Of a stretch of DNA of 64,000 bases, positions 31,882 to 39,403 are shown one piece after another. The notes beneath the pieces are model-generated. The model was not told the origin of the DNA and did not search any database. It saw nothing but the letters and a program-made list of their open reading frames with translations. Numbering within the stretch: the first letter of the stretch is position 1; every line of letters begins with the position of its first letter. Made by a program: the position numbers and the translations under genes. Source of the stretch: Halomonas colorata (GTDB lineage Bacteria; Pseudomonadota; Gammaproteobacteria; Pseudomonadales; Halomonadaceae); assembly GCF_014897985.1 (NCBI RefSeq), contig NZ_JABUZA010000001.1, positions 1-64,000 on the forward strand, written 5' to 3'.

Positions 31882-31900
31882 GGGGCTTAGGCCCCTTTTT
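31882..31900 (+). terminator. Terminator after tRNA-Leu
   Basis: ggggc-ttag-gcccc followed by TTTTTTT, twelve bases past the tRNA. It lies on the prophage side of the probable junction. Confidence 0.8.
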
Positions 31901-31930
31901 TTATGCCTGTCGTTTGGTCTTACTTAGCGC

Positions 31931-31971
31931 TTGGTCGCAGTTTGGTCGCATGTCGCCGCATTTTGGTCGCA
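31931..31971. repeat. Three TTGGTCGCA direct repeats at the left prophage end
   Basis: TTGGTCGCA occurs at 31931-31939, 31942-31950 and 31963-31971, between tRNA-Leu and int, and again inside int at 32352-32360. Clustered short direct repeats beside int and the tRNA fit integrase arm-type or excisionase sites of an attL. Spacing 11 and 21 bases is about one and two helical turns. Role inferred. Confidence 0.6.
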
Positions 31972-31995
31972 CCTGCTGCGGCTTAAAGCTTCCGA

Positions 31996-33015
31996 TTAAT
32001 GCCTGACAATAATCGGCTGGTCGCTAACAATTTCACCTAATTTCGGCAGTCTTGCGCCAATTCCATCAAGGTCCCGGTCAAACATATGCGTATACCGGCT
32101 GGTCACCAGCAAACTGGAATGCCCCAGCAGATCCCGCACCCGCGTCATGCTCTCGCCTGCCTGGGCTAACAGGCTCGCGTAGCTGTGGCGTAGGTCATGA
32201 AACCGTAGATCCTTTCTCCCGATCACCGTCCTTGCAGTTTCGAACGTATGCCGTATCGTGTAATGCGCGCTCTTAAAGGGCAGGTCTCGCAACCACTCTT
32301 GCGCATCCAGCGGTACCGGTACCACTCGGGCCTTGCCGCTTTTCGTCTGGTTTGGTCGCAGTATAATGCGGCCGCCGCTGACGTTAGACGGATCCAGCGA
32401 TAACAGCTCGCCCTGTCGCAGCCCTGTCACGGCTGCCAGGGCGATGACTTTCTTATCATCGCCACGGCTATCGGGTATTGCCTGCAACAACCTCCGCAAA
32501 TCCCCCTCAGTTAGATAAACATGCCGCTCGTTTTTCGGGTTGGGCTTCTTGAGCTTGTCTCCCAACGGCTGACTTATCCACTCCCACTCTCTGTACGCCA
32601 GGTTGAGCACCCGTTTTACAACCTGTACGTGGTTGTTAATTGTGCTCTGACTGCGCCCTCGCTGGCGCAGGTCTTTCGCCATCTGCCGGGCTTTGTCGAC
32701 CGACTCTATACCCAACATCACGCTAGGGCCCATGTATGCCACCACGGGCTTAATGGCTTTAACCTGGCTGGTTACATCGTATTCATCTATCCAACGCTCA
32801 ACCCCTTCGAGGAAGGTGCGCCGTAGCTGGCGCCCCATGACCTCTCCGTTAAAGCGGGCATCGTTTATTGCAGCGAGCCGTGCCGCTGCGTACTCGTCGG
32901 CCTGGCGCTTACCTTCCTTGGTGCCTTCAAACGAGCATTGATGTCGCTTACCGTTGTGCGTTTCCGTGACGATCCATTTGTCGCGGCTTTCTCTGTATCG
33001 GACTGTGATTCCCAT
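31996..33015 (-). CDS. int: Tyrosine-type site-specific integrase (prophage)
   Basis: 339 residues. N-terminal arm- and core-binding domains, then the catalytic residues: Arg in TGLRQGELLSL, HxxR in FHDLRHSYASL, His in LLGHSSLLV and the nucleophile Tyr in SRYTHMFDRD. It recombines phage and host att sites, here at tRNA-Leu. gaggaacgcaa precedes the ATG. Last gene of the leftward early operon; its first 151 bases overlap the excisionase-like gene in another frame. Confidence 0.95.
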   Translation of the reverse strand: MGITVRYRESRDKWIVTETHNGKRHQCSFEGTKEGKRQADEYAAARLAAINDARFNGEVMGRQLRRTFLEGVERWIDEYDVTSQVKAIKPVVAYMGPSVMLGIESVDKARQMAKDLRQRGRSQSTINNHVQVVKRVLNLAYREWEWISQPLGDKLKKPNPKNERHVYLTEGDLRRLLQAIPDSRGDDKKVIALAAVTGLRQGELLSLDPSNVSGGRIILRPNQTKSGKARVVPVPLDAQEWLRDLPFKSAHYTIRHTFETARTVIGRKDLRFHDLRHSYASLLAQAGESMTRVRDLLGHSSLLVTSRYTHMFDRDLDGIGARLPKLGEIVSDQPIIVRH

Positions 33016-33200
33016 TTGCGTTCCTCGTCGTGCTGAGGGCCGCGCTTGCGGCTGAGAGCGTAGCGCGTTACATCGTCGCTATCAAAGCGAACCGCTGTTC
33101 CGATCGTAATAAATCCGATGCGCGACTTGTTCGAATAGACCCAGCTGGATGACACGCCAAGCAGGGTGGCCACGTCCTGTGGAGTCAGTAGTGGTTGCAT
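32865..33200 (-). CDS. Excisionase / AlpA-like HTH protein
   Basis: 111 residues. A MerR/AlpA-type winged helix at the N-terminus: MQPLLTPQDVATLLGVSSSW, then SRIGFITIGTAVRFDSDDVTRYALS. Basic, disordered C-terminus. It lies directly before int and overlaps it, as xis overlaps int in lambda, so a role as recombination directionality factor is inferred. aggagactgac precedes ATG 33200; the frame is open to 33266. The overlapping tail could alternatively be non-essential. Confidence 0.75.
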   Translation of the reverse strand: MQPLLTPQDVATLLGVSSSWVYSNKSRIGFITIGTAVRFDSDDVTRYALSRKRGPQHDEERKWESQSDTEKAATNGSSRKRTTVSDINARLKAPRKVSARPTSTQRHGSLQ

Positions 33201-33201
33201 G

Positions 33202-33714
33202 TCAGTCTCCTGTATGCCGCTGGCCACCAGGGCCATAGCCAGTGCTTTCGCGCCATGCCTGCTCATTACGCGCCGTGCTTTCGATGATGGCCTGCTGGCG
33301 CTCCTGCTCGAGAAGCGCCTGAACTGCTGGGTTGTCTGCGATGCGCTGCAAGCTTTCCAGCTTTTCCCGTAGCGGGGTGATGATCGTTAAGGCGATGTCT
33401 GCAACGTCCCACTGTTCAGTTGCTTGCTCGCCGTCTCCTTTCACTTTTCCCAGTCCGTAGCAGTGGCCGCACGGCTTGTACTTAACGCCTTTGATGGGAT
33501 CGATGCCGCTACCCAGGCACAGGGGGCAGTCGTCTTTTTCTAACCGTCTCCATCCAGCCTCCCATTCATGTAGCTTGGCGATGCTATCAATACCCTTGTC
33601 CAGGTCCCGATAAAGCACTAGCCACTCATTTTCGAGTTCACCGGTGCCCTGGTGCTGGGCAGCTTCGTAATACTTCCCACCGCTAATGCGGTGGGTGTGA
33701 GTGGGCTGGGTCAT
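33202..33714 (-). CDS. Phage protein with CxxC zinc-ribbon-like motifs
   Basis: 170 residues, function unknown. Starts with a short beta segment (GGKYYEAAQHQGTGELENEW) resembling DUF1653-type proteins. The middle has DCPLCLGSGIDP and CGHCYGLGKV, a DnaJ-like CxxCxGxG pair likely to bind zinc. C-terminal helix region is Gln/Glu-rich. Its ATG overlaps the stop of the upstream gene by four bases; leftward early operon. Confidence 0.65.
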   Translation of the reverse strand: MTQPTHTHRISGGKYYEAAQHQGTGELENEWLVLYRDLDKGIDSIAKLHEWEAGWRRLEKDDCPLCLGSGIDPIKGVKYKPCGHCYGLGKVKGDGEQATEQWDVADIALTIITPLREKLESLQRIADNPAVQALLEQERQQAIIESTARNEQAWRESTGYGPGGQRHTGD

Positions 33715-34484
33715 TGCTGGGCCTCTGCTTTATCTGCCTGCTCACGCATCCAGTCGGCACACTGGCTCGCATCCCACATATCGCCAGCTTCTGCATCTGG
33801 TGCTTCATCCGCTTCAAGCTTATCGGCGTATTCTCTTAGAATGTTGGCATCGTGGCGGGCTAGAGTGGTGGTGGGCTTTTCTTCAGCGGCTTTATAAACT
33901 CGGTTTACCAGCATTGCGCATTTCACGGCCCACTTATGCAGCGGCAGGTCAGTCTTGTTTTCACAAGCATTAGCTAAAGCCACGGCATTTGAAGAGAGCG
34001 CTTCAACATGCGCCGCCAGCGCGTCGCGCTCTTCGACTAACTCTTTAACCAGGACAGGCTCACAGCCCACAATCTCATTGCCCAGCACTTGCTGAATTTC
34101 ACCCAGCGTTTCGCAAGCGGCGGCAAACATGCGTTTGTGCCTGTTCAGATCCTCGACCACGGCGTTTACGCCTTCGTGAGCTGCGCCAATATCATCACCA
34201 TTGCCTGTCATTTCCGCGATGGCGTTAAGGTGGCTGTGGTATTCGTCGCGCTCGTGCATCAACTTAGCGTTCATCCTTATTTGCTCTTCATTCTGCTGAC
34301 TTAATTGGGTGTTGCTGTCAGCCATCGCATCGCGTTCAGCTTTTAATCCCTCCGCGTGGATCGAGGCGGTAGCGCCTGATGCAATACGGCTCATTTCCCG
34401 CCAGAACTCACCGGCGTTGTAGTTGCTCAGATCCCGCAATAAAATCTTTAGCTTTCCACGCGCGTAGTTGTGATCGATGCTCAC
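33711..34484 (-). CDS. Coiled-coil phage protein, unknown function
   Basis: 257 residues, mostly helical. Predicted coiled coil around ERDAMADSNTQLSQQNEEQI and a second helix around VLVKELVEERDALAAHVEAL. The C-terminal part is acidic (LEADEAPDAEAGDMWD). Such Ead/Ea22-like proteins are common in the leftward early regions of lambdoid phages. Four-base overlaps join it to both neighbours. Confidence 0.6.
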   Translation of the reverse strand: MSIDHNYARGKLKILLRDLSNYNAGEFWREMSRIASGATASIHAEGLKAERDAMADSNTQLSQQNEEQIRMNAKLMHERDEYHSHLNAIAEMTGNGDDIGAAHEGVNAVVEDLNRHKRMFAAACETLGEIQQVLGNEIVGCEPVLVKELVEERDALAAHVEALSSNAVALANACENKTDLPLHKWAVKCAMLVNRVYKAAEEKPTTTLARHDANILREYADKLEADEAPDAEAGDMWDASQCADWMREQADKAEAQQ

Positions 34485-34849
34485 GCTTTCTTCCTCCCGT
34501 GCTCTGAGTAATGGCGGTAGGCTAGTTCCGTCAGCTCGTATTTCTTTTCTAGCGCGCCTTTTACTTCTTGTATCAGCGTTGCCGCCAGTAGCTTTTCTAA
34601 CGTGGTTAGCACGCGCATGTCAGTCCAGCCACGCCCTTTGCCGGGTCGCCAGCATGACAACAGGTGATCCAGCGACTGAATGCCCACCGGCGAATTGAAA
34701 AAGCGCTTTAGCACTATCTCGCCATCCGTCATTCGATCTTCGGCGGCTAGAGCGTCTATTCGTTGCTGCTTTTTACTTGGATCCAGCGCCGGTTCCGTAG
34801 CGACATAGCGGGCGTTTGTCTCTATTAGCTCATCAAGTGCTGCACTCAT
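34481..34849 (-). CDS. Small phage protein, possibly winged helix
   Basis: 122 residues from MSAALDELIETNARYVATEP. Not recognised. Segments TDMRVLTTLEKLLAATLIQE and GALEKKYELTELAYRHYSEHG look like a winged-helix or replication-accessory fold, with a basic end (GRKKA). Start 34849 overlaps the stop of the upstream gene as ATGA and has aggaggg about ten bases upstream. Confidence 0.6.
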   Translation of the reverse strand: MSAALDELIETNARYVATEPALDPSKKQQRIDALAAEDRMTDGEIVLKRFFNSPVGIQSLDHLLSCWRPGKGRGWTDMRVLTTLEKLLAATLIQEVKGALEKKYELTELAYRHYSEHGRKKA

Positions 34850-35142
34850 AGCCGCATACCCTCCTGAATCGCTACTCTTGGTTCCGGCCTGTTCACTACG
34901 GCAAAGCATTCAATATGCGGATCCGGCGCGTGTGAGTTGCATATCTGCGTTGCGAACACCTGCACGCCATGGCGATCGCACCGGCCGTAAGGTGTGCGGC
35001 TTGGCTTTTGCTGTAGCGATGACTGCTGTGTAAACGGGCAATGCTTATCTTCATCAAAGCCAACGTGCTGGTATTGCTGGCAGCTGATGCAGGCTTTGGG
35101 CGAGTGCATGAACGGCTCTGTGTTAGGGCGTTGATAGTTCAC
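34846..35142 (-). CDS. Cysteine-rich small phage protein
   Basis: 98 residues, not recognised. Pairs CISCQQYQHVGFDEDKHCPF, GRCDRHGVQVF and TQICNSH give a C-x2-C...C...C pattern that could bind zinc. Four-base overlaps with both neighbours put it firmly in the leftward operon. Confidence 0.6.
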   Translation of the reverse strand: MNYQRPNTEPFMHSPKACISCQQYQHVGFDEDKHCPFTQQSSLQQKPSRTPYGRCDRHGVQVFATQICNSHAPDPHIECFAVVNRPEPRVAIQEGMRL

Positions 35143-35738
35143 TGGCTGGCCTCCTTAATCGATGCCACATAGGCAACCCACGCTTCTTTGTCGCACTCAG
35201 AGGCGCTCACCGTGTCCGCACCAATTGCCCAACGGGCTGGTTTTTCAGTGCCAGGGGCAAGAACGCAAACTGCGTCTCTGCCGAAGCCATCACGGTGATA
35301 ATGGGATACCTCAGCGCCTGGGAACTTTGCCCTTGCATCAGCAAGCGCAGCTAGTTCCTGTTCATGCCGGCGCTTTTGCTCGGCCATTTCGTCGTTATGG
35401 TGTTGCGCGTTGTAATAAATCCAATCGCCCACGATGACGGGGAGACAGTCAGATTCGGGGTCTTCAATCACGTCTTCGCTGATTCGTTGGCCGCAACATC
35501 CGCAGCTAAGCCACCATCCCTCATTCAGCATGGCTTGATGAGGAATACGGCTAGCAGCGGCGTACTGGTCTGCCCATGGTGCGCGTCGGCAAAACTGTAC
35601 GGATTCCCACTCCACGTTTAATTCGCCAGCACCACGGCGGCGTGCTGAGGCGCTATTTGTATCAAACACGATCACGCAGGTGCCTTCACAGTCTTCCTGA
35701 ACGTGATAGGCCTTGAGCTGAACGGCTTCTTTGTTCAC
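35139..35738 (-). CDS. Phage protein of unknown function with CxxC
   Basis: 199 residues. N-terminal beta-rich part (VQLKAYHVQEDCEGTCVIVF), a CGCCGQRI knuckle near residue 80 and a helical Glu/Gln-rich middle followed by AKFPGAEVSHYHRDG. No family recognised. Four-base overlaps on both sides. Confidence 0.6.
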   Translation of the reverse strand: MNKEAVQLKAYHVQEDCEGTCVIVFDTNSASARRRGAGELNVEWESVQFCRRAPWADQYAAASRIPHQAMLNEGWWLSCGCCGQRISEDVIEDPESDCLPVIVGDWIYYNAQHHNDEMAEQKRRHEQELAALADARAKFPGAEVSHYHRDGFGRDAVCVLAPGTEKPARWAIGADTVSASECDKEAWVAYVASIKEASQ

Positions 35739-36028
35739 GGCGCACCTCCAAGCATGCTGCTGGCGCTGGCAATTTGTTTAAGCGGGCGCATTAGGGCGTA
35801 ACTGCTGGCCTTGATTACGTCCTCTTTACGTGCGCTGCAGGCACGTGCGGCGGCTTTTAGCTCGGCAACGCGGGCAGCTGTATCTGCACCGTTGATTAAT
35901 GCATTGCCGCGTTTGCCCTGTGCGTAGCGCCGGGACACGGTCGATAGGCTGATGTTGTAGCGGCTGGCTATCTCGCTGAGCATGACGCTATCGCCCTGTT
36001 TGGGGTCAGTGGTGTAGATGGCTGTCAT
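35735..36028 (-). CDS. Small HTH protein of the leftward early operon
   Basis: 97 residues. MLSEIASRYNISLSTVSRRY is a clear helix-turn-helix; the rest is helical and Ala-rich. Probably a DNA-binding accessory factor of the phage. Overlaps the rdgC-like gene and the next gene by four bases. Confidence 0.6.
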   Translation of the reverse strand: MTAIYTTDPKQGDSVMLSEIASRYNISLSTVSRRYAQGKRGNALINGADTAARVAELKAAARACSARKEDVIKASSYALMRPLKQIASASSMLGGAP

Positions 36029-36972
36029 GACCGTACCTCGCCCTTAGTTGCCGCCACTTCTTGCTGATTCTCCCCACCCAGCCACTCAATCAGCCGGGCA
36101 ACGTTATCGCGCAGGCTGCCAGCCATTAGAACGAAGTCAGTTTCAAGGCGGGCTAGGGCGTCGTCGCCATCGTCGGCGTGGTCGGCTTCCTCGATGAGCG
36201 CATCACCGAAGCGCAGCGACTTGAGCGCTAGATCGTCGTGAAGCATGAACGTCAGTTGGCCTTCAATGCCGAGCGCCATCTTGCTGGCTTGGCGTCCGCT
36301 TTCCAGGAGCTGCTGCATTTCGTCGCTATCCAGATCGACTTGTCGGGCGCGCACTACGCCGTCATCGCCTTTGGCTTTCAGCTCCACACCATCGAGGAGC
36401 TGAAGGTCAGCCGGACGGCTAACCGGATCTCCTAGCCACGTGGTCATTGCACGGATTGGAAGCGTCTGGGATGACAGGGGCGTGGCTTTCAGGCTGCCCA
36501 ATGTTTCGCGTAGCAGATCGAGTACGTCCTCAGCGCGTGAGCGGCTGGCGGCATTGATGCCAATTAGGTTGCGCTCGGTGTCCCACCACAAGTCGATTTT
36601 CTGCTGGCGCACAAAGGCGCGGGGTAGTAGCGCTTCGGTGACCTGCTCCTTGAGCGCGGTTTTCTCTTTACGCGTTACCTTGCGGCCTTCACGGGCTTCA
36701 ATGTCGGCTACCTGCTCGTCGACTTCTTCCTTCACAACCGACGCGGGCAGCATGCGCTCCTGGCGTAGGGCGCTTAGCAGGCGGTGCCCCTGGAGTTCGT
36801 GAATCAGCTGGCCACCGCCCAGGCGACCGGCTGGCGCTGCCCAGCCAATACGGCGAGCGTCGGCGTTACCCAGGGGTTTGGTGGCATAGCAGGCCATTTG
36901 CTCAGCCAGCTGTATTGCATCGACAGCAGGGGCGGCGTGTAGGCGGTAGAGGTGTAGGCTTTTGAACCACAT
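36025..36972 (-). CDS. rdgC: RdgC-like recombination-associated protein
   Basis: 315 residues, matching RdgC from the start (MWFKSLHLYRLH) through GWAAPAGRLGGGQLIHELQG, LLPRAFVRQQKIDLWWDTER, and GIEGQLTFMLHDDLALKSLR. RdgC binds double-stranded DNA as a ring and limits RecA loading. A phage copy may steer recombination of phage DNA. Start 36972 has gagggcg upstream and gives the family N-terminus; the frame extends to 37005. Part of the leftward operon. Confidence 0.88.
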   Translation of the reverse strand: MWFKSLHLYRLHAAPAVDAIQLAEQMACYATKPLGNADARRIGWAAPAGRLGGGQLIHELQGHRLLSALRQERMLPASVVKEEVDEQVADIEAREGRKVTRKEKTALKEQVTEALLPRAFVRQQKIDLWWDTERNLIGINAASRSRAEDVLDLLRETLGSLKATPLSSQTLPIRAMTTWLGDPVSRPADLQLLDGVELKAKGDDGVVRARQVDLDSDEMQQLLESGRQASKMALGIEGQLTFMLHDDLALKSLRFGDALIEEADHADDGDDALARLETDFVLMAGSLRDNVARLIEWLGGENQQEVAATKGEVRS

Positions 36973-36973
36973 G

Positions 36974-37267
36974 TTATTCGCCCTCGCTGTCGCTGGACTC
37001 TTCAACCTTGAGCGGGAAATCCCCTATCAGGTGGAGCGCAATTTGAAGGCCGGTTAAAAAGCCTTTGTGCAGATCGGTGCCTGCCTCAAACTGGACGGCA
37101 TCGCCAAGCTTTATGCCTTTGTCCTTCATGGCGATGATGCCTTCCATCTGATCCCGCACAGCCTGATGGTGTTCCTGGGCGCGCAGCACAAGGCGATACA
37201 TGTCATCGCCGCCGTGGGCTTCATCAGCAGGCTGGGCTAGTTCATTGAATTGATCGCTGATACTCAT
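36974..37267 (-). CDS. Small phage protein, unknown
   Basis: 97 residues, acidic, ending in ESSDSEGE. A helical core (MYRLVLRAQEHHQAVRDQME) precedes LHKGFLTGLQIALHLIGDFP. Not recognised. Ends two bases before the rdgC start, so likely coupled with it. Confidence 0.55.
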   Translation of the reverse strand: MSISDQFNELAQPADEAHGGDDMYRLVLRAQEHHQAVRDQMEGIIAMKDKGIKLGDAVQFEAGTDLHKGFLTGLQIALHLIGDFPLKVEESSDSEGE

Positions 37268-37268
37268 G

Positions 37269-37352
37269 TTATTGATCTACCTGTTTGGGCTGGTCGCCTT
37301 TGGCTGGCGCTGGCTGTTTGAAAATTCGGTCGAACTGTTCGTCGAAGGTCAT
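37269..37352 (-). CDS. Candidate 27-residue phage protein
   Basis: An ATG overlapping the upstream stop (ATGA) opens a 27-codon frame, MTFDEQFDRIFKQPAPAKGD and seven more residues, ending two bases before the next gene. It fills exactly the only gap in an otherwise gapless operon, which supports translation. It may serve chiefly to couple translation. No homology claimed. Confidence 0.5.
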   Translation of the reverse strand: MTFDEQFDRIFKQPAPAKGDQPKQVDQ

Positions 37353-37666
37353 TGCTCGCAGGTCGTCCATACGGTTTTCATGACAGGCTTGCTCTTCCGC
37401 ATTGCCTTAACTTGCACTGGGTACTTGATGTGCAGGTTTCGGCAGCGACCAGAGCGGCGCGCTATGTCGATAAACTGCTTGGCGAACTGGGGCGCATCGA
37501 AAGAGGCGCTGAGCGGCACTTCCTGGTTGCCGCCCATCAGCTTTTCGAAGCGTTCCTGAACACGCTTTTCGTAGTCCTCGATAGGCTCCTGATTCCGGGG
37601 GGGCAGGGCGCGCGACATCTGGCGGGCCTTTGCTTCGGTCATGCCGTAAACGCGAAACGTGCTCAT
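37349..37666 (-). CDS. Small basic phage protein, unknown
   Basis: 105 residues. N-terminal STFRVYGMTEAKARQMSRAL, then a charged helix and SFDAPQFAKQFIDIARRSGR followed by a strand. Basic at the end. Unrecognised; four-base overlap with the upstream 213-residue gene. Confidence 0.6.
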   Translation of the reverse strand: MSTFRVYGMTEAKARQMSRALPPRNQEPIEDYEKRVQERFEKLMGGNQEVPLSASFDAPQFAKQFIDIARRSGRCRNLHIKYPVQVKAMRKSKPVMKTVWTTCEQ

Positions 37667-38280
37667 GCTGCCTCCTTCTGCTTAGCGGCGTCGTACTGCT
37701 GGATAGCCCACACCACGGCGAAGCAGCACCAGATGTAGTGGCCTTTCCATTTCTTGCAGTCGACTTCCCAGAAGTCTTGAAACAGCTCCTTGTCATCGAA
37801 TCTAAATTCAAGCGCTGCGGTAATGGCGGCATATTCGTTATCAGCTTCGCTAAGCACTTCGCTTTTAACTTCCTCCCAGGCTTCGGCTTTGTCCTCTTCT
37901 CCCCAATCCTCAGTGGCATCGTCAAACCACTCTTTAATTTCCGATCGGAACTTCTCAGGCAGCCATTCCTTTGTGATTAAATCGGGCGCTGTATGAGGCC
38001 CTGCCTGCACTTTCTCAGCCCAATAAGCTGGATTTATGCCCAGATCGTCATTGCGGAAGAACTCGAACATGTCCTCAACGCGCTGGAATACGTAGCAGCC
38101 CATATCGCCACTGATGCAGAGGTAGCCTGGCCACGTGGTGATGTTGAAATGTCGATCGCCACTACCCGGACGCCCGCAATGCAAATGGCGGTGAAAGCCT
38201 TCATCGTGAATGATGGTGAGCTGGTGCTCGCTAGTGGTTTCCTGGAAGCGCTCAAGCGGTGTTTTCTGTTGAGTCGTCAT
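37663..38280 (-). CDS. Acidic phage protein, unknown function
   Basis: About 205 residues from MTTQQKTPLERFQETTSEHQ. Contains FNITTWPGYLCISGDMGCYV and very acidic helices (WFDDATEDWGEEDKAEAWEE). Proteins of this type recur in phage early regions but I know no function. Start 38280 has gaggtg eight bases upstream; in-frame ATGs at 38286 and further up are alternatives. Confidence 0.65.
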   Translation of the reverse strand: MTTQQKTPLERFQETTSEHQLTIIHDEGFHRHLHCGRPGSGDRHFNITTWPGYLCISGDMGCYVFQRVEDMFEFFRNDDLGINPAYWAEKVQAGPHTAPDLITKEWLPEKFRSEIKEWFDDATEDWGEEDKAEAWEEVKSEVLSEADNEYAAITAALEFRFDDKELFQDFWEVDCKKWKGHYIWCCFAVVWAIQQYDAAKQKEAA

Positions 38281-38290
38281 CGTCATCACC

Positions 38291-38614
38291 TCAAAACTGA
38301 ACAAGCTGTTGAATGGGAGCCGTATCAGGCATGGCTAGCCGTGCTGGCGCTCGGTAGTCGTCGTCGATCGCGGGGCGAGCAGGGCGCATGCCTGGGCATT
38401 GCTCGGCGGCGATGTTCCGGTAGTCGGGCTGACCGGTGCGCCGGTTAAGCGGCACGCCCCGCGCCTCTTCGGCTGCCCAGACCGCCGCATCAGTGCAGTA
38501 GCTTGTCAGCCACTCCTGCTGGTCCTGTGCTTCGCCCTTCGATAACTGGCCCATTACCAGGACGGCAGCGAACAGGACGCCAGCCCATAGGGTTTTGGAT
38601 GTTTGAATGCTCAC
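38291..38614 (-). CDS. Small exported or anchored phage protein
   Basis: 107 residues with a signal-like N-terminus (KTLWAGVLFAAVLVMGQLS) and a Cys-containing soluble part (SYCTDAAVWAAEEARG, AEQCPGMRP). Probably periplasmic. Unknown function. Overlaps upstream gene by four bases and extends past the start region of the next. Confidence 0.55.
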   Translation of the reverse strand: MSIQTSKTLWAGVLFAAVLVMGQLSKGEAQDQQEWLTSYCTDAAVWAAEEARGVPLNRRTGQPDYRNIAAEQCPGMRPARPAIDDDYRAPARLAMPDTAPIQQLVQF

Positions 38615-38880
38615 TGGGCACCCCCGATAAATGCGCGGACATCCGCGATGATGGCTTCAATTTCCCTGAGCGCTCGGGCAGTCGTAACGAGGGGAGGCAA
38701 GGCGCTGGCGCGTATCAGGCCCGGCGCGCCTTTAATGACGATGTGGGCACCGTTCGCCGAAACGTGGAAATTGGCCGTGTTGGCATTCTTGATGCTGGCG
38801 TTTATATCCATGGCCAGGTCTGTCAGCTCATGAATCCGGTTTCGCACCAGCTGCGCGGTGGTTCTCTCTATGATGTTCAT
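38611..38880 (-). CDS. Small phage protein, unknown
   Basis: 89 residues. Amphipathic helix (IIERTTAQLVRNRIHELTDL) then a beta hairpin (NFHVSANGAHIVIKGAPG) and a second helix. Unrecognised. Four-base overlaps on both sides. Confidence 0.6.
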   Translation of the reverse strand: MNIIERTTAQLVRNRIHELTDLAMDINASIKNANTANFHVSANGAHIVIKGAPGLIRASALPPLVTTARALREIEAIIADVRAFIGGAQ

Positions 38881-39263
38881 ACGTAAAGGCTCCCCACATC
38901 ACGGCGTGAGACGGTGCGGCTAGCGCTTACGCGAGTGCGGGTACGCATCGGCGCGCGGTGGCGGGCATCGCTCATATCGGGGTTAATGGCGCTAACTATC
39001 AGCACCAGGAGTAGCGGGGCAATCCATCCACGGCGCATAGCTTCGGCTACGGCGCCAGCGGCCTTGTAAACACCCAGTTTCTGGTAGGCGCGATGTAAAC
39101 AAGCTTTGACGCTTTCGGGTGAGCGCTGGGTAGCGCGGGCAATTTCTTTGTAGGTGTTGCCAGCGGCCAGCAGCATGAGGTCTTGGGCCTCGGTGCGAGT
39201 AAAGCCTAAGCTTCCTCGTTCTGGGTTTACCCTGGCCTGCCAGTTGCCTTGTGTGATTTGCAT
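38877..39263 (-). CDS. LuxR-type HTH protein fused to a transmembrane segment
   Basis: 128 residues. Residues 18-80 form a GerE/LuxR helix-turn-helix (GFTRTEAQDLMLLAAGNTYK, then EIARATQRSPESVKACLHRA). A hydrophobic helix follows (about 81-95, IAPLLLVLIVSAINP) and an Arg-rich tail. It lacks any sensor domain. First gene of the leftward early operon, 32 bases after a promoter carrying phage operators. Anchored DNA-binding protein is an inference. Confidence 0.7.
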   Translation of the reverse strand: MQITQGNWQARVNPERGSLGFTRTEAQDLMLLAAGNTYKEIARATQRSPESVKACLHRAYQKLGVYKAAGAVAEAMRRGWIAPLLLVLIVSAINPDMSDARHRAPMRTRTRVSASRTVSRRDVGSLYV

Positions 39264-39294
39264 GTTCCGATCCCCGTAGATGTATCTTGGGATC

Positions 39295-39324
39295 TATTTA
39301 AGTACCTTAAAGGTACATAGTCAA
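39295..39324 (-). promoter_or_regulatory. Leftward early promoter (PL-like)
   Basis: Minus-strand TTGACT (39319-39324), 18-base spacer, TAAATA (39295-39300). The spacer is almost filled by the palindromic operator at 39302-39316. Drives the operon that ends with int. Confidence 0.7.
39302..39316. promoter_or_regulatory. Phage operator OL1, GTACCTTAAAGGTAC
   Basis: Perfect 15-bp palindrome (odd centre) with half-sites GTACC and GGTAC, inside the PL-like spacer. Same consensus as the sites at 40787-40851. Confidence 0.8.
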
Positions 39325-39332
39325 GTATGAAT

Positions 39333-39347
39333 GTTCTTTATTGGTAC
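39333..39347. promoter_or_regulatory. Phage operator OL2 (degenerate), GTTCTTTATTGGTAC
   Basis: One perfect half-site GGTAC and one diverged half-site, same 15-bp spacing, just upstream of the PL-like -35 element, 31 bases (about three turns) from OL1. Confidence 0.55.
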
Positions 39348-39357
39348 ATATTGGGCC

Positions 39358-39389
39358 AAAAAAAACCGCCAGTGTAGGCGGCTTTTTTT
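39358..39389 (-). terminator. Terminator of the repressor-VasI-like transcript
   Basis: ccgcc-agtgta-ggcgg flanked by eight A and seven T. Read on the minus strand it ends GGCGG then TTTTTTTT, 15 bases after the VasI-like gene. It separates lysogenic transcription from the leftward early operon. Confidence 0.88.
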
Positions 39390-39403
39390 CGTAAGTTGGG
39401 GCG

